Translations under genes and position numbers: made by a program
From: Rossellomorea aquimaris
Lineage (GTDB): Bacteria; Bacillota; Bacilli; Bacillales; Bacillaceae_B
DNA length: 64,000 nucleotides
NCBI RefSeq assembly: GCF_008180865.1
Contig: NZ_VTEX01000003.1
Coordinates: 64,501 to 128,500 of the forward strand
Direction of reading: 5' to 3'
Notes under the pieces: generated by a model
Told to the model about the DNA's origin: nothing
Databases searched by the model: none
What the model saw: the letters and a program-made list of their open reading frames with translations, nothing else
Shown here: piece by piece, positions 17,145 through 25,849 of the stretch
Numbering within the stretch: position 1 is the first letter of the stretch
Layout: each line of letters begins with the position of its first letter

Positions 17145-18314
17145 CTAACTATGATTCTCAACAAAACGCTTCATCCGTTTCACGGCTTCCTGCAGCTGCT
17201 CCATACTTGAGGCATAAGAACAACGAATATATCCTTCTCCACCTTTACCGAACACATTACCGGGTACAACGGCAACTTTCTCTTCCATAAGAAGCTTTTC
17301 TGCAAATTCCTCTGAAGACATTCCTGTTTTTTTAATGGAAGGAAAGGCATAGAATGCTCCCCCAGGGGTATGGCAGGTTAATCCGAACTCATTGAGGGAG
17401 TCAACAAAATAGTGTCGTCGATGACGATAGCTTCTCTTCATTTCCATCACATCATCCATCCCTTTATCGAGTGCCTCCACAGCAGCATGCTGAGCAGGGG
17501 TGGACGCACACATCATGGCGTATTGATGAATTTTAAGTAAGGATGAAGCGATCTCTTCAGGAGCACAAATAAACCCCAGTCTCCAGCCAGTCATGGCAAA
17601 CCCTTTCGAAAATCCATTGATTACAAGCGTTCTTTTTCTCATGTCCTTTAAAGAAGCAATGGACACGTGGCGATGATCATAAGCAAGCTCAGAGTAAATC
17701 TCATCTGAAAGGACAACCAGATCATGCTTTCGAACCACCTCTGCTAGCTCTTCCAGGTTCTCTCTTTCAAGGACCGTCCCCGTTGGATTATTGGGCGAAC
17801 ATAATAAGACGGCTTTTGTACGCGGAGTGACGGCTGCTTCAAGTTCTTCGGCTGTGACTTTGAAGTCATTTTCCGGCTTGGTTCCGACAGTTACGGCTAC
17901 TCCACCTGCCAATTGAACAAGTGGTACATAGGAAACGAAGCCAGGTTCCACCACAATGACCTCATCTCCTTGATCAATGATTGCCCGCAGGCTGATATCA
18001 AGGGCTTGAGAGGCACCGACCGTCACAATGATTTCATCTTTAGGATCGTAGTCTACGGAGTAGCCCTCTTTCATATACGCGGCAATCTTCTCCCTTAGCT
18101 CCAGTAGGCCTGCGTTCGCTGTATAGGAGGTATAGCCTTGCTCCAAGGAAAGAATTGCAGCTTCCCGCACCGTCCAGGAGGTAATGAAATCCGGTTCTCC
18201 AACCCCGAGCGATATGACCCCTTCCATATTTGCTGCCAAATCAAAGAATTTCCGGATGCCGGAAGGCTTTAAATTTTTCACGGATTGAGATATGTAAGAT
18301 GTCTTTGTTTTCAT
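17145..18314 (-). CDS. alaT: Alanine transaminase AlaT (YugH)
   Basis: A 389-residue class I PLP aminotransferase. Motifs: NNPTG (175-179), DEIYS (204-208) and the PLP lysine in NGFSKGFAMTGWRLG (K237). Together with the upstream Lrp-type gene, whose stop it overlaps in ATGA, it matches the alaR-alaT (yugG-yugH) operon of B. subtilis, in which AlaT makes alanine from pyruvate. Specificity is inferred from this synteny. Confidence 0.88.
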   Translation of the reverse strand: MKTKTSYISQSVKNLKPSGIRKFFDLAANMEGVISLGVGEPDFITSWTVREAAILSLEQGYTSYTANAGLLELREKIAAYMKEGYSVDYDPKDEIIVTVGASQALDISLRAIIDQGDEVIVVEPGFVSYVPLVQLAGGVAVTVGTKPENDFKVTAEELEAAVTPRTKAVLLCSPNNPTGTVLERENLEELAEVVRKHDLVVLSDEIYSELAYDHRHVSIASLKDMRKRTLVINGFSKGFAMTGWRLGFICAPEEIASSLLKIHQYAMMCASTPAQHAAVEALDKGMDDVMEMKRSYRHRRHYFVDSLNEFGLTCHTPGGAFYAFPSIKKTGMSSEEFAEKLLMEEKVAVVPGNVFGKGGEGYIRCSYASSMEQLQEAVKRMKRFVENHS

Positions 18315-18811
18315 GGAGACACCACAATTCGTTTATCTTCACCATGATCACCAAAGATGGTGCCGTCATGCTTGTATTTCTTCAATTGAAAATGAGTTGT
18401 TGTAGATAAAACGGAATCCAGAGTAGATAGCTTTTCAGAAACGAATGTAGCAACTTCATGCATGGTCCGACCCTCCACAGTTACAGAAAGGTCATATGCC
18501 CCAGACATTAGATAAACACTTTTCACTTCTTTGTAACGATAAATACGATGGGCAACTTCATCGAATCCCACTCCTCTTTTCGGAGCGACTTTTACATCGA
18601 TCATCGCCGTTACCCCTTCATGCCCTTCTATTTTGGACCAATCCACAACGGAACTATATCTGACAAGCACATTGTCTTTTTCCAGTCTTTCAATCGCATT
18701 CTCTATTTCCTCTGTTGTTACTTGAAGCATTTTCGCTATATTCTCTGAGGAAATCCTGGCATCTTTCTGTAAAATCCTTACCAAATCAAGCTCCATTTCT
18801 CTTAGTTGCAT
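18311..18811 (-). CDS. alaR: Lrp/AsnC-family regulator AlaR (YugG)
   Basis: A 166-residue protein with an N-terminal winged HTH (about 5-55; ISSENIAKMLQVTTEEIENA) and a C-terminal RAM/AsnC effector domain (about 70-150). Length equals B. subtilis AlaR. It precedes alaT with a 4-bp ATGA overlap and is expected to control that gene in response to alanine. The ATG has GAGGAAG upstream. Confidence 0.9.
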   Translation of the reverse strand: MQLREMELDLVRILQKDARISSENIAKMLQVTTEEIENAIERLEKDNVLVRYSSVVDWSKIEGHEGVTAMIDVKVAPKRGVGFDEVAHRIYRYKEVKSVYLMSGAYDLSVTVEGRTMHEVATFVSEKLSTLDSVLSTTTHFQLKKYKHDGTIFGDHGEDKRIVVSP

Positions 18812-19010
18812 TCTGCTTCCTCCTCATCACCACTAAATGGTTTTATTATATCAGAAGTAACTGTTATGAAAAGAGGGATCCTCACTTTAAGTCTATTTTC
18901 CCCATTACATCCATAATTACAATTGGATATGAGACAACTTTCGAATTCAGGTGTTAAATGCCGAAATAGGGGTAAAATATCTGTAAACTAGTAGAGAGGA
19001 GTGACGAAGT

Positions 19011-19919
19011 ATGCAAGAACAAGACTTTGCAAAGGTGGTTCAGGTGAATGGTGCCAATGTTTATTTTGAACATCATCAGCATCCCGAAGCCACGGAAACC
19101 TTCGTCCTTCTTCATGGATTTCTATCATCAACCTTTAGCTTTAGACGGCTTACTCCTCTTTTGAAAGAAAATTATAATGTCATTTCCATCGATCTCCCTC
19201 CCTTTGGGAACAGCGAAAAGAACAATCGATTTATCTATTCTTACGACAATCTGGCCAACACGGTCATCGCCTTATTAGACCACTTGAATGTTAGCAATGT
19301 CCACCTGACGGGTCATTCAATGGGCGGTCAGATAGCTCTGAACGTGATGAAAAAAGCACCTTCCCTAGTCGAAAAGGGCGTACTCCTGTGCAGCTCCGGC
19401 TATCTTAAGAAAATGAAGTGGCCTGTCACGATGCTGAGCCATATTCCCTTTTTCCATCTGTATGTAAAACTGTGGCTTACACGATCAGGGGTACGGAATA
19501 ATCTTGAAAATGTTGTACATGATTCAAGGATGATCGATGATGAAATGATGTTTGGGTATCTGAAACCATTTCTGGAGGATGATATTTTCAAGGCATTGAC
19601 GAGGATGATTCGAGATCGTGAAGGAGATTTAACGGAGAGCGATTTGCGCAACATTCAAACACCTTGCCTCCTTGTCTGGGGAGAACATGACAGAGTGGTC
19701 CCCTTATCCACGGGACATAAGCTGAAACAGGATATCCCGAACTCAAGGCTCGTGGTTTTAGAAGATACAGGACATCTCGTTCCTGAAGAGAAGCCTGAAG
19801 AAGTATTGGAGCACATCCATCAATTTGTATCAGCATCTCTTGAAGGAATTACAGAGGATTCCGAGACACAACCGCTATACAAAAAAGGACTTTCCCAAAC
19901 GCTCATATCTGAAACGTAG
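19011..19919 (+). CDS. yugF: Alpha/beta hydrolase YugF
   Basis: A 302-residue alpha/beta-hydrolase. The nucleophile elbow GHSMGG carries S103, the acid lies in WGEHDRVV and the catalytic His in DTGHLVPEE, so the triad is complete; the oxyanion region LLHGFLSS is at 33-40. It has no signal peptide. It stands divergent from alaR in the same order as B. subtilis yugF-yugG-yugH. The substrate is unknown. Confidence 0.85.
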   Translation: MQEQDFAKVVQVNGANVYFEHHQHPEATETFVLLHGFLSSTFSFRRLTPLLKENYNVISIDLPPFGNSEKNNRFIYSYDNLANTVIALLDHLNVSNVHLTGHSMGGQIALNVMKKAPSLVEKGVLLCSSGYLKKMKWPVTMLSHIPFFHLYVKLWLTRSGVRNNLENVVHDSRMIDDEMMFGYLKPFLEDDIFKALTRMIRDREGDLTESDLRNIQTPCLLVWGEHDRVVPLSTGHKLKQDIPNSRLVVLEDTGHLVPEEKPEEVLEHIHQFVSASLEGITEDSETQPLYKKGLSQTLISET

Positions 19920-20045
19920 GGAGAAGTCCCTTTTTTATGTTAAAAGTTAAATCGAACACGATCCGATAAACAAATCATTTTCATCTTTTTCGATTCCATC
20001 ATATGATTATATTAATCATTACATATTCAGAAAGGGGACAAATTC

Positions 20046-21209
20046 GTGAGTAAATTCGAGGAAATCATCAACCGAAAAGGGTCTTCCTCCGTAAAATGGG
20101 ACCTGACGAAGACAGTGTTTGGGAGTGAAGATGTTCTGCCCATGTGGGTGGCTGATATGGATTTCCTGCCGCCACAAGATGTGTTGGATGCCCTGCAGGA
20201 TCGGCTGAAACACGGGATCTTTGGTTACACCTTTGTTGGAGATGAAACGGCAGCAAGCATTAAGGAATGGGTCAAAAAACGTCACAGCTGGGACATTGAA
20301 AAGACGTGGATCCAATACAGTCCTGGAGTCGTACCGGCGATTTCCACGATTATTCAGGCACTTACTGTTCCGGGAGATAAAGTGCTCGTACAATCCCCTG
20401 TCTATACACCCTTTTTCAGCCTGGTGGAGGACAATGACCGGGAAATTGTAAATGCTCAACTGGATTATGTTGACGGAAGATATTCTATCGACTTTGATGC
20501 GTTTGAAGAAGCTTTAAAAAAGGGTGTGAAGCTCTTTTTATTATGTAATCCACACAATCCGAGCGGTCGGGTATGGAAGAAAGAAGAGCTAATGAAAATT
20601 GCTCAATTATGCCATCAGTACAATGTCATGATCGTGTCGGATGAAATTCATTCAGATCTGGTCTATGAAACTCATACCCATATTCCACTGGCTTCTCTTC
20701 ATGACTCGTTCAGAGATATAACGATCACGTGCATCGCACCAAGCAAAACCTTCAATCTTGCAGGATTACAGGCTTCAGCCATGATCGCTCCCAACCCGGA
20801 TCTCCGGGAAAAAATCGCCGCCATTCATAAAAAACAGGGCTTCTTCACTCTCAATACGTTTGGGATTGTCGGAATGGAAACAGCCTATCGCTTTGGCGGG
20901 GCATGGCTGGAAGAAATACTTGTGTACCTGCAGGAAAACGTGAGAGTCACGAAGGAATTCATTGGGGATCACCTGCCCCAACTCCAATTGGTGGACCCTG
21001 AAGGAACTTATTTGCTCTGGATAGATTGTACAAAGATGGAACTCTCTGATGAAGAGCTGAAGGAGCGTTTATTGGACAAAGGAAAACTCGCATTGGAACC
21101 GGGAACAAAATACGGACCTGGTGGGGAAGGCTTTGTTAGAATGAATATTGCCTGTCCAAGAGGAACGTTGATGGATGGGTTGGAGAGGTTGCGAAAAGCT
21201 TTGGGCTAA
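20046..21209 (+). CDS. patB: Cystathionine beta-lyase / C-S lyase PatB
   Basis: A 387-residue PLP enzyme of the MalY/PatB branch of aminotransferase class I. Diagnostic features are the N-terminal WVADMDF (34-40), CNPHNPSG (167-174), SDEIHSDL (198-205) and the PLP lysine in APSKTFNLAG (K234). It cleaves C-S bonds in cystathionine or cysteine. GTG start with AAAGGGG upstream. In B. subtilis patB lies between the yug genes and kapD, as here. Confidence 0.9.
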   Translation: MSKFEEIINRKGSSSVKWDLTKTVFGSEDVLPMWVADMDFLPPQDVLDALQDRLKHGIFGYTFVGDETAASIKEWVKKRHSWDIEKTWIQYSPGVVPAISTIIQALTVPGDKVLVQSPVYTPFFSLVEDNDREIVNAQLDYVDGRYSIDFDAFEEALKKGVKLFLLCNPHNPSGRVWKKEELMKIAQLCHQYNVMIVSDEIHSDLVYETHTHIPLASLHDSFRDITITCIAPSKTFNLAGLQASAMIAPNPDLREKIAAIHKKQGFFTLNTFGIVGMETAYRFGGAWLEEILVYLQENVRVTKEFIGDHLPQLQLVDPEGTYLLWIDCTKMELSDEELKERLLDKGKLALEPGTKYGPGGEGFVRMNIACPRGTLMDGLERLRKALG

Positions 21210-21218
21210 TCGAGGGGT

Positions 21219-21275
21219 TTATTTTCAACTTCTGCACTTTTATTTTCAACTTTTCAATTATATTTTCAACTTTTT
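21219..21275. repeat. Three tandem copies of a 20-21 bp TATTTTCAACTT unit
   Basis: ATTTTCAACT recurs at 21221, 21242 and 21262, a spacing of 21 and 20 bases, directly after the patB stop and before the terminator hairpin. Confidence 0.65.
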
Positions 21276-21314
21276 GTACCTGGTACATTTCAAGTCATTT
21301 GTACCAGGTACAAA
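21273..21314. terminator. Hairpin between patB and the SodC-like gene
   Basis: Perfect 15-bp inverted repeat TTTGTACCTGGTACA / TGTACCAGGTACAAA with a 12-base loop, between convergent genes. The flanking T-runs are short, so terminator strength is uncertain. Confidence 0.6.
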
Positions 21315-21340
21315 CTTTGTTGCAAAACCCACGCCTTGTT

Positions 21341-21871
21341 CTACTTCTTCTTATCACTCACAATTTCCCCGCAGGCAATACGTTTACCGGAATCGCCTGA
21401 AGGCTGGGTCATCCCATCGTCTTTGTTTTCATCGATGATCAAAGACGTCCCATCTTTGGTGAAAAGGGACGTCTTCCCTTTCGTCAAGGTGACACCACCT
21501 GCCATAAGTTTGACTTTTGCTGTGCCATCTTCCTCGACAATGATGTTAGGAAGATCTCCTCCATGTGCTCCCTCAGGATGAAGAAGTCCATGTTTTTTAT
21601 CATCAGGATTGAAGTGATTTCCTGCAGATGCAAAATCCGGTCGCTCACATACACCTTTTTCGTGGATGTGAATCCCATGTTCACCGGGGGGCAAACCTTC
21701 AAGGTCCAATCCGACTTCCACTCCATCCGACTTCTCTTGCAGGGTCGCTTTTCCAAGTGAATCCCCGTTCTCATTTTTTAATTCCACTTCTACCTTTTTA
21801 GGGTTTTCGATGGCACATGCCCCAAGTAGTACACTTATCATGATCATATATAATAGTGATGATTTTTTCAT
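21341..21871 (-). CDS. SodC-like (Cu/Zn superoxide dismutase) lipoprotein with an altered copper site
   Basis: A 176-residue exported lipoprotein with signal peptide and lipobox LLGAC (C19). The SodC fold is recognised by HGIHIHEKG (H68, H70), GNHFNP (bridging H86), KKHG (H94), GAHGGDL (H103, D106) and the disulfide Cys C75 and C167 (RIACGEI). At the fourth copper-ligand position, normally the His in a VVH-type motif, this protein has Asp (SLIID, D147), one base change from His. Copper binding and dismutase activity are therefore doubtful; a zinc-binding or structural role is possible. B. subtilis YojM is a known SodC relative with a defective copper site. The ATG at 21871 has GGAGG upstream. 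Confidence 0.85.
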   Translation of the reverse strand: MKKSSLLYMIMISVLLGACAIENPKKVEVELKNENGDSLGKATLQEKSDGVEVGLDLEGLPPGEHGIHIHEKGVCERPDFASAGNHFNPDDKKHGLLHPEGAHGGDLPNIIVEEDGTAKVKLMAGGVTLTKGKTSLFTKDGTSLIIDENKDDGMTQPSGDSGKRIACGEIVSDKKK

Positions 21872-22009
21872 TTTGCACTTCCTCCAAATCTGCATACTCT
21901 TACACCATTGTTGACGTTTGAGGGAAAAAGTATTCCTCTTTTTCACCGGAAAAGAAGCTAATGGGCCAGAGGCGGTAATAGATGAAAGTAGTGTTGAATC
22001 AATACAACA

Positions 22010-22040
22010 AAAAAACACGCCTATACATTTAAGCGTGTTC
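22010..22040 (-). terminator. Terminator of the 67-residue membrane protein gene
   Basis: AACACGC and GCGTGTT arms with seven A on the left giving the minus-strand T-run. Confidence 0.65.
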
Positions 22041-22048
22041 CACTCTTT

Positions 22049-22252
22049 TTATTCTGATTCCCTGTTATGCTTCCCGGCTTCCTCTTCCATCTTCTTCGTT
22101 TTCAATTCTTCACGTTTTGAAACCTTTATAATTAAACGGAACGTCAATAAGGCAGCTATTAAGAAGATGGCCATCGTAATGCTTGCAGGGATATATTCCG
22201 ACTTATCTTCAGGAAAATATAGAAATAAGTTTAATACATAATAAGAAAGCAT
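22049..22252 (-). CDS. Small single-pass membrane protein, function unknown
   Basis: A 67-residue protein with one confident transmembrane helix (about 20-42) and a highly charged C-terminal tail rich in Lys and Glu. GAAAGGAG lies six bases before its ATG and a terminator follows, so it is probably a real monocistronic gene. No family recognised. Confidence 0.65.
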   Translation of the reverse strand: MLSYYVLNLFLYFPEDKSEYIPASITMAIFLIAALLTFRLIIKVSKREELKTKKMEEEAGKHNRESE

Positions 22253-22414
22253 CGTAAGCTCCTTTCAAAAAACAAACTCTTCGTCTATTATACCAACACC
22301 GTAAAGAACAAACCAACTTGAAATCGCTACGTTTTTAACGATTTAATGAACAGGCCCTGAAACAAGCCTCGACAATTTCCGAGGAAATATCAGATTACCC
22401 TAGTAGAGCCTCCA

Positions 22415-22462
22415 CCCAAAAAAAAAGAGCCCTAAACCCTCAATAGGTTTCAAAGCTCTCTC
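22415..22462 (-). terminator. Terminator of the cyclophilin lipoprotein gene
   Basis: GAGCCCTAAACC pairs with GGTTTCAAAGCTC imperfectly; nine A on the left give the T-run on the minus strand. Confidence 0.7.
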
Positions 22463-22466
22463 ACTA

Positions 22467-23207
22467 CTATTTTACAACCTTAATATTTTCAATCACGATA
22501 TCTTCTTTTGGAAGATCGTTCTCACCAACTTTTACATTGGCCATTTCATCGACGATGTCCATTCCTTCAACCACTTGTCCAAAGACCGTATGTTTTTGGT
22601 CAAGCCAAGGGGTTCCACCATTCTCCATATAAGCCTCGATGATTTCTGCCGGGAAACCAGCTGATTTCATTTGCTCTTCAAACTGTGGGTCGATGTCATC
22701 CTTCTGCACGATGAAGAATTGACTTCCATTTGAATCCGGTCCGGCATTGGCCATGGAAAGGGCACCACGAAGATTGAATAATTCAGGTGAAAATTCATCT
22801 TCAAAGGATTCACCATAAATACTTTCCCCACCCGTTCCATTTCCATTCGGGTCTCCCCCCTGGACCATGAAGTCTTTGATCACTCTGTGGAATTTAAGTC
22901 CGTCATAATAACCGTTCTCACTATGAGTGATGAAGTTCTCGACGGTTTTAGGTGCCTGCTCAGGGAAAAGCTTGATCTTAATCGTTCCCATCGAGGTTTT
23001 CATTTCTACCAATTTTTCGTTTTCAGCAACTTCTGTTGTAAGCTGAGGGTATGTCATTGTGTCATCTCCTTTGGAATCTTCTGCCGTATTCTTGTTTGCT
23101 TCTGTTTGTTGTGTTTCTTCTTTAGCGGAATCTTCCTTCTCTGTTTGTCCACAAGAGGCAAGTACTAAACCTAATAAACACAGGATCACGATCATCAGAC
23201 GCTTCAT
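22467..23207 (-). CDS. Cyclophilin-type peptidyl-prolyl isomerase lipoprotein
   Basis: A 246-residue lipoprotein: signal peptide with lipobox LASC (C19), a Gln/Glu/Lys-rich linker, then a cyclophilin domain (about 65-246). The catalytic region [15 protein letters not shown] and the GSQFFIV and [10 protein letters not shown] motifs are intact. It probably acts outside the membrane on secreted or cell-wall proteins. The ATG at 23207 is chosen for its GGAGG site. In B. subtilis kinB sits beside kapB in this locus; here this gene stands divergent to kapB instead. Confidence 0.88.
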   Translation of the reverse strand: MKRLMIVILCLLGLVLASCGQTEKEDSAKEETQQTEANKNTAEDSKGDDTMTYPQLTTEVAENEKLVEMKTSMGTIKIKLFPEQAPKTVENFITHSENGYYDGLKFHRVIKDFMVQGGDPNGNGTGGESIYGESFEDEFSPELFNLRGALSMANAGPDSNGSQFFIVQKDDIDPQFEEQMKSAGFPAEIIEAYMENGGTPWLDQKHTVFGQVVEGMDIVDEMANVKVGENDLPKEDIVIENIKVVK

Positions 23208-23301
23208 ATATGTACCTCCACATGTTACCTTTATAGTAGTTCTTTCAACATTCATTCCGCTTTCATTATAATAAAGATTGAAGTATTAGAGGAGGTTTTT
23301 T

Positions 23302-23700
23302 ATGAAAAACATACAAATTGGTGATTATGTCACAGCTTTTTATAAAACGGGCAAGTATATCGGGGAAGTAACCGGAGAACGGCCAGGAGCCTATGTGGTG
23401 AAGATTCTCTCCGTCTTGAAGCATCCACGGCAAGGCGATCTACACAATCCCCAGGAAGTGGACGTTCCAATTTTTCACGAACGAAAAGCCCTTGCACACC
23501 GCGAGCAGGCGAATATGCCCGAGAAGATGGTGAAGCCGTTTGATGGGAACATTCCAGATTATAATGAATCATTGGTCTCTGCATACCTTACACTGAAGAA
23601 AGAGCTGGCAGAAGACCCAACCCCCCACGCCAAGAAGAGCCTGGAAACACTCGGGTCGATTCAAAGGGAATACGAATTGATGTATAGCCTGACATTTTAA
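23302..23700 (+). CDS. kapB: KapB, kinase-associated protein B
   Basis: A 132-residue protein matching the KapB family over its whole length, with the barrel-like N-terminus IGDYVTAFYKTGKYIGEV. In B. subtilis KapB is encoded directly after kinB and is needed for the KinB route into the sporulation phosphorelay. No kinase gene lies near it here. The ATG follows GGAGG after six T. It is convergent with kapD. Confidence 0.9.
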   Translation: MKNIQIGDYVTAFYKTGKYIGEVTGERPGAYVVKILSVLKHPRQGDLHNPQEVDVPIFHERKALAHREQANMPEKMVKPFDGNIPDYNESLVSAYLTLKKELAEDPTPHAKKSLETLGSIQREYELMYSLTF

Positions 23701-23705
23701 ACATA

Positions 23706-23742
23706 GATGAGGGACGGACCTCAGGAAGGTCCGTCCCTCATC
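23706..23742. terminator. Hairpin between kapB and kapD
   Basis: Perfect 16-bp arms GATGAGGGACGGACCT and AGGTCCGTCCCTCATC with a 5-base loop between convergent genes. It contains the recurrent GGACGGACCT sequence. Confidence 0.7.
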
Positions 23743-23745
23743 TCG

Positions 23746-24366
23746 TTATGCAAGCTGGTTGTAAAATTTGGACAGGTCTATTCTTTCCCCGATGGTGGTT
23801 GGTTCCGCTTTATCGAGGTATTTTTTGTCTTTTTCGACCAGGTTGTAGATATGGTGGGTGGTGAGGGCATCATCTAAGGCTTTATGATGCTTTCCGACTC
23901 CTTCCCTCCCGTATTCCTGGACTGCTTTCCATAGTCCGGTTTGGTTTTGATCACCAAAGAATCGTTTATATTCCATGGATAAGTCGACGAATTGAGCTTG
24001 GAAAGGAAATGGAATGCCGGACTGTGTACAGTTATCACGCAGTACCTTCATATCCATGTTTCCCCACGTCACTACTTTGTCGATCCCTCTTGCATTCAAC
24101 CCGGAAAAATAGTCAATCAAACATTGAAATGAGATTCCCGAATCGACTTCCTGCTGGTTAATCGATAAGAACCGTTTACAGCGGTTGGTCAGTTTGGGAA
24201 ACGCAGTCGGTTTCACATAAGATGAAAACGAATCGGACACTTTCCCTTTCGCAACCACCACAACCCCAGCTTCAATAATCTCAGGAAAAAAACCTTTGGG
24301 GACTCTATGTCGTTCCGGCATAGAAAACTCAAAATCTATAAACACAAGCTGTTCCGGTTTCGCCAC
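23746..24366 (-). CDS. kapD: KapD, DEDDh 3'-5' exonuclease
   Basis: A 206-residue exonuclease-family protein. DEDDh motifs: IDFEFSMPE near residue 10, the NMDMKVLRD region near the middle and HHKALDDALTTHHIY near residue 170, which holds the catalytic His and Asp. In B. subtilis KapD inhibits the KinA/KinB sporulation pathway. GTG start with GAGGAGGG upstream. Confidence 0.9.
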   Translation of the reverse strand: MAKPEQLVFIDFEFSMPERHRVPKGFFPEIIEAGVVVVAKGKVSDSFSSYVKPTAFPKLTNRCKRFLSINQQEVDSGISFQCLIDYFSGLNARGIDKVVTWGNMDMKVLRDNCTQSGIPFPFQAQFVDLSMEYKRFFGDQNQTGLWKAVQEYGREGVGKHHKALDDALTTHHIYNLVEKDKKYLDKAEPTTIGERIDLSKFYNQLA

Positions 24367-24612
24367 TATACTCCCTCCTCAAAATCTAGATAAGACCCCA
24401 ATTTATCTATAATAAAAAGAATTCATCATAAAAATAAAATCGGTACTCACTCCAATTTTCCACACTTCTTATTCTTACATTATATCATGATGAACCTATA
24501 AATTATGACTATTTCCCGGTTTTCCCCGTGAATAAATGTTGTTCGGTAGACTGGAGCCTCAATCTTTAATAAAATGAATATTTAGGTATACGAAATAAAA
24601 TCTATACAGAAG

Positions 24613-25833
24613 GTGTTAACCATTTCAATCAAAAAAAAGAATTTGACGATTATGCTTATGGCCAATTTTCTGGTTGCGGCAAGTGCGACGATGGTTTTGC
24701 CGTTTTTGTCTCTTTATATTGAAACCTTTGGTACGTACAGTCATGAATACGTTCAACGCTGGTCAGGATTTGTGTTCGGGGTTACATTCTTAACAGCTTT
24801 CTTTATTTCTCCTTTATGGGGACGAATCGGAGACCGCTTCGGCTATAAACCGATCCTTCTTATTACAGGGTATGGAATTGCCACATCGATTTTTCTGATG
24901 GGCTTCATGGATTCCGTTTGGGGGCTTTTCGTCCTTCGTATGATCATGGGTGCGGTGACAGGTTTCATTCCCACTTCAATGGCCCTTATTTCGGCTCAGA
25001 CTCCGAAGGAAGAAGCAGGACGTACGCTTGGCACCCTGCAAATGGGAACTGTTTCAGGAGGACTATTCGGTCCAGTCATCGGTGGGTTACTCGCTGATAA
25101 TGTAGGCTTTTCCTACACATTCATTTTCACCTCCATCTCCATTGCCATTGCAGCAACCGTTGTTTTACTTGGCATTGACGAGCAAAGGAGCAAAGAGCAA
25201 CGGAACCAGCGAAACAAGTATTCAAGTATTGAAGTGCTTCAGCATATTTTCAGTCACAGATTATTAGTGACGGTTCTCTTATTGTCATTCCTTATCCAGG
25301 TAGCAAACTTTAGCATCCAGCCTCTTCTCGCCCTCTATGTAGATGAACTTACCTCTTCTACAAATCTGGCATTTCTGGCAGGAATTGCTTTCTCTGCAAC
25401 CGGGTTTGGTAATTTACTTGCGACACGGCGATGGGGGCAGCTTGGTGATGATATTGGTTATGAAAAGGTGTTATCGATCCTCCTTGTCCTAGCCTCCATT
25501 TTCATCGTACCCCAAGCACTGGCTGTAGAACTGTGGCAGCTTGTCCTGTTCCGTTTCTTGTTCGGCATCGCGATCGGCGGGATGATACCATGTGTGACCG
25601 CTTATATCCGTCAGGAAGCCCCCATCAGTATGCAAGGGGAAGTACTCGGGTATAATCAGAGCTTTCGTTTTCTCGGAAACGTGGTCGGACCTGCTTTTGG
25701 CGGGGTCGTGTCAGGATATATTGGTATTTCTTCCGTTTTTTATGTAACAGGTGCTTTATTCTTATGCGCTTTTGGATTATTATGGTGGAGTATGCGTCAT
25801 TCTGAAACAACCAGCCATGTGAAAGATTACTAG
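24613..25833 (+). CDS. yuxJ: MFS multidrug-type transporter (YuxJ-like) with an unusual start
   Basis: A 12-helix major facilitator of about 400 residues. Motif A (GRIGDRFGYK) lies in the TM2-TM3 loop and SGGLFGPVIGG resembles the drug-exporter motif C. It is followed after 16 bases by pbpD, the same pair as yuxJ-pbpD in B. subtilis. The start is unclear: the only GTG in frame (24613) overlaps the ribosome-binding site GAAGG, while ATT at 24622 lies eight bases after it and would give the expected MSIKKKNL N-terminus. The next ATG (24652) would remove part of TM1. The listed start is the longest conventional one. Confidence 0.85.
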   Translation: MLTISIKKKNLTIMLMANFLVAASATMVLPFLSLYIETFGTYSHEYVQRWSGFVFGVTFLTAFFISPLWGRIGDRFGYKPILLITGYGIATSIFLMGFMDSVWGLFVLRMIMGAVTGFIPTSMALISAQTPKEEAGRTLGTLQMGTVSGGLFGPVIGGLLADNVGFSYTFIFTSISIAIAATVVLLGIDEQRSKEQRNQRNKYSSIEVLQHIFSHRLLVTVLLLSFLIQVANFSIQPLLALYVDELTSSTNLAFLAGIAFSATGFGNLLATRRWGQLGDDIGYEKVLSILLVLASIFIVPQALAVELWQLVLFRFLFGIAIGGMIPCVTAYIRQEAPISMQGEVLGYNQSFRFLGNVVGPAFGGVVSGYIGISSVFYVTGALFLCAFGLLWWSMRHSETTSHVKDY

Positions 25834-25849
25834 AAAAGTAGAGTGAGAA

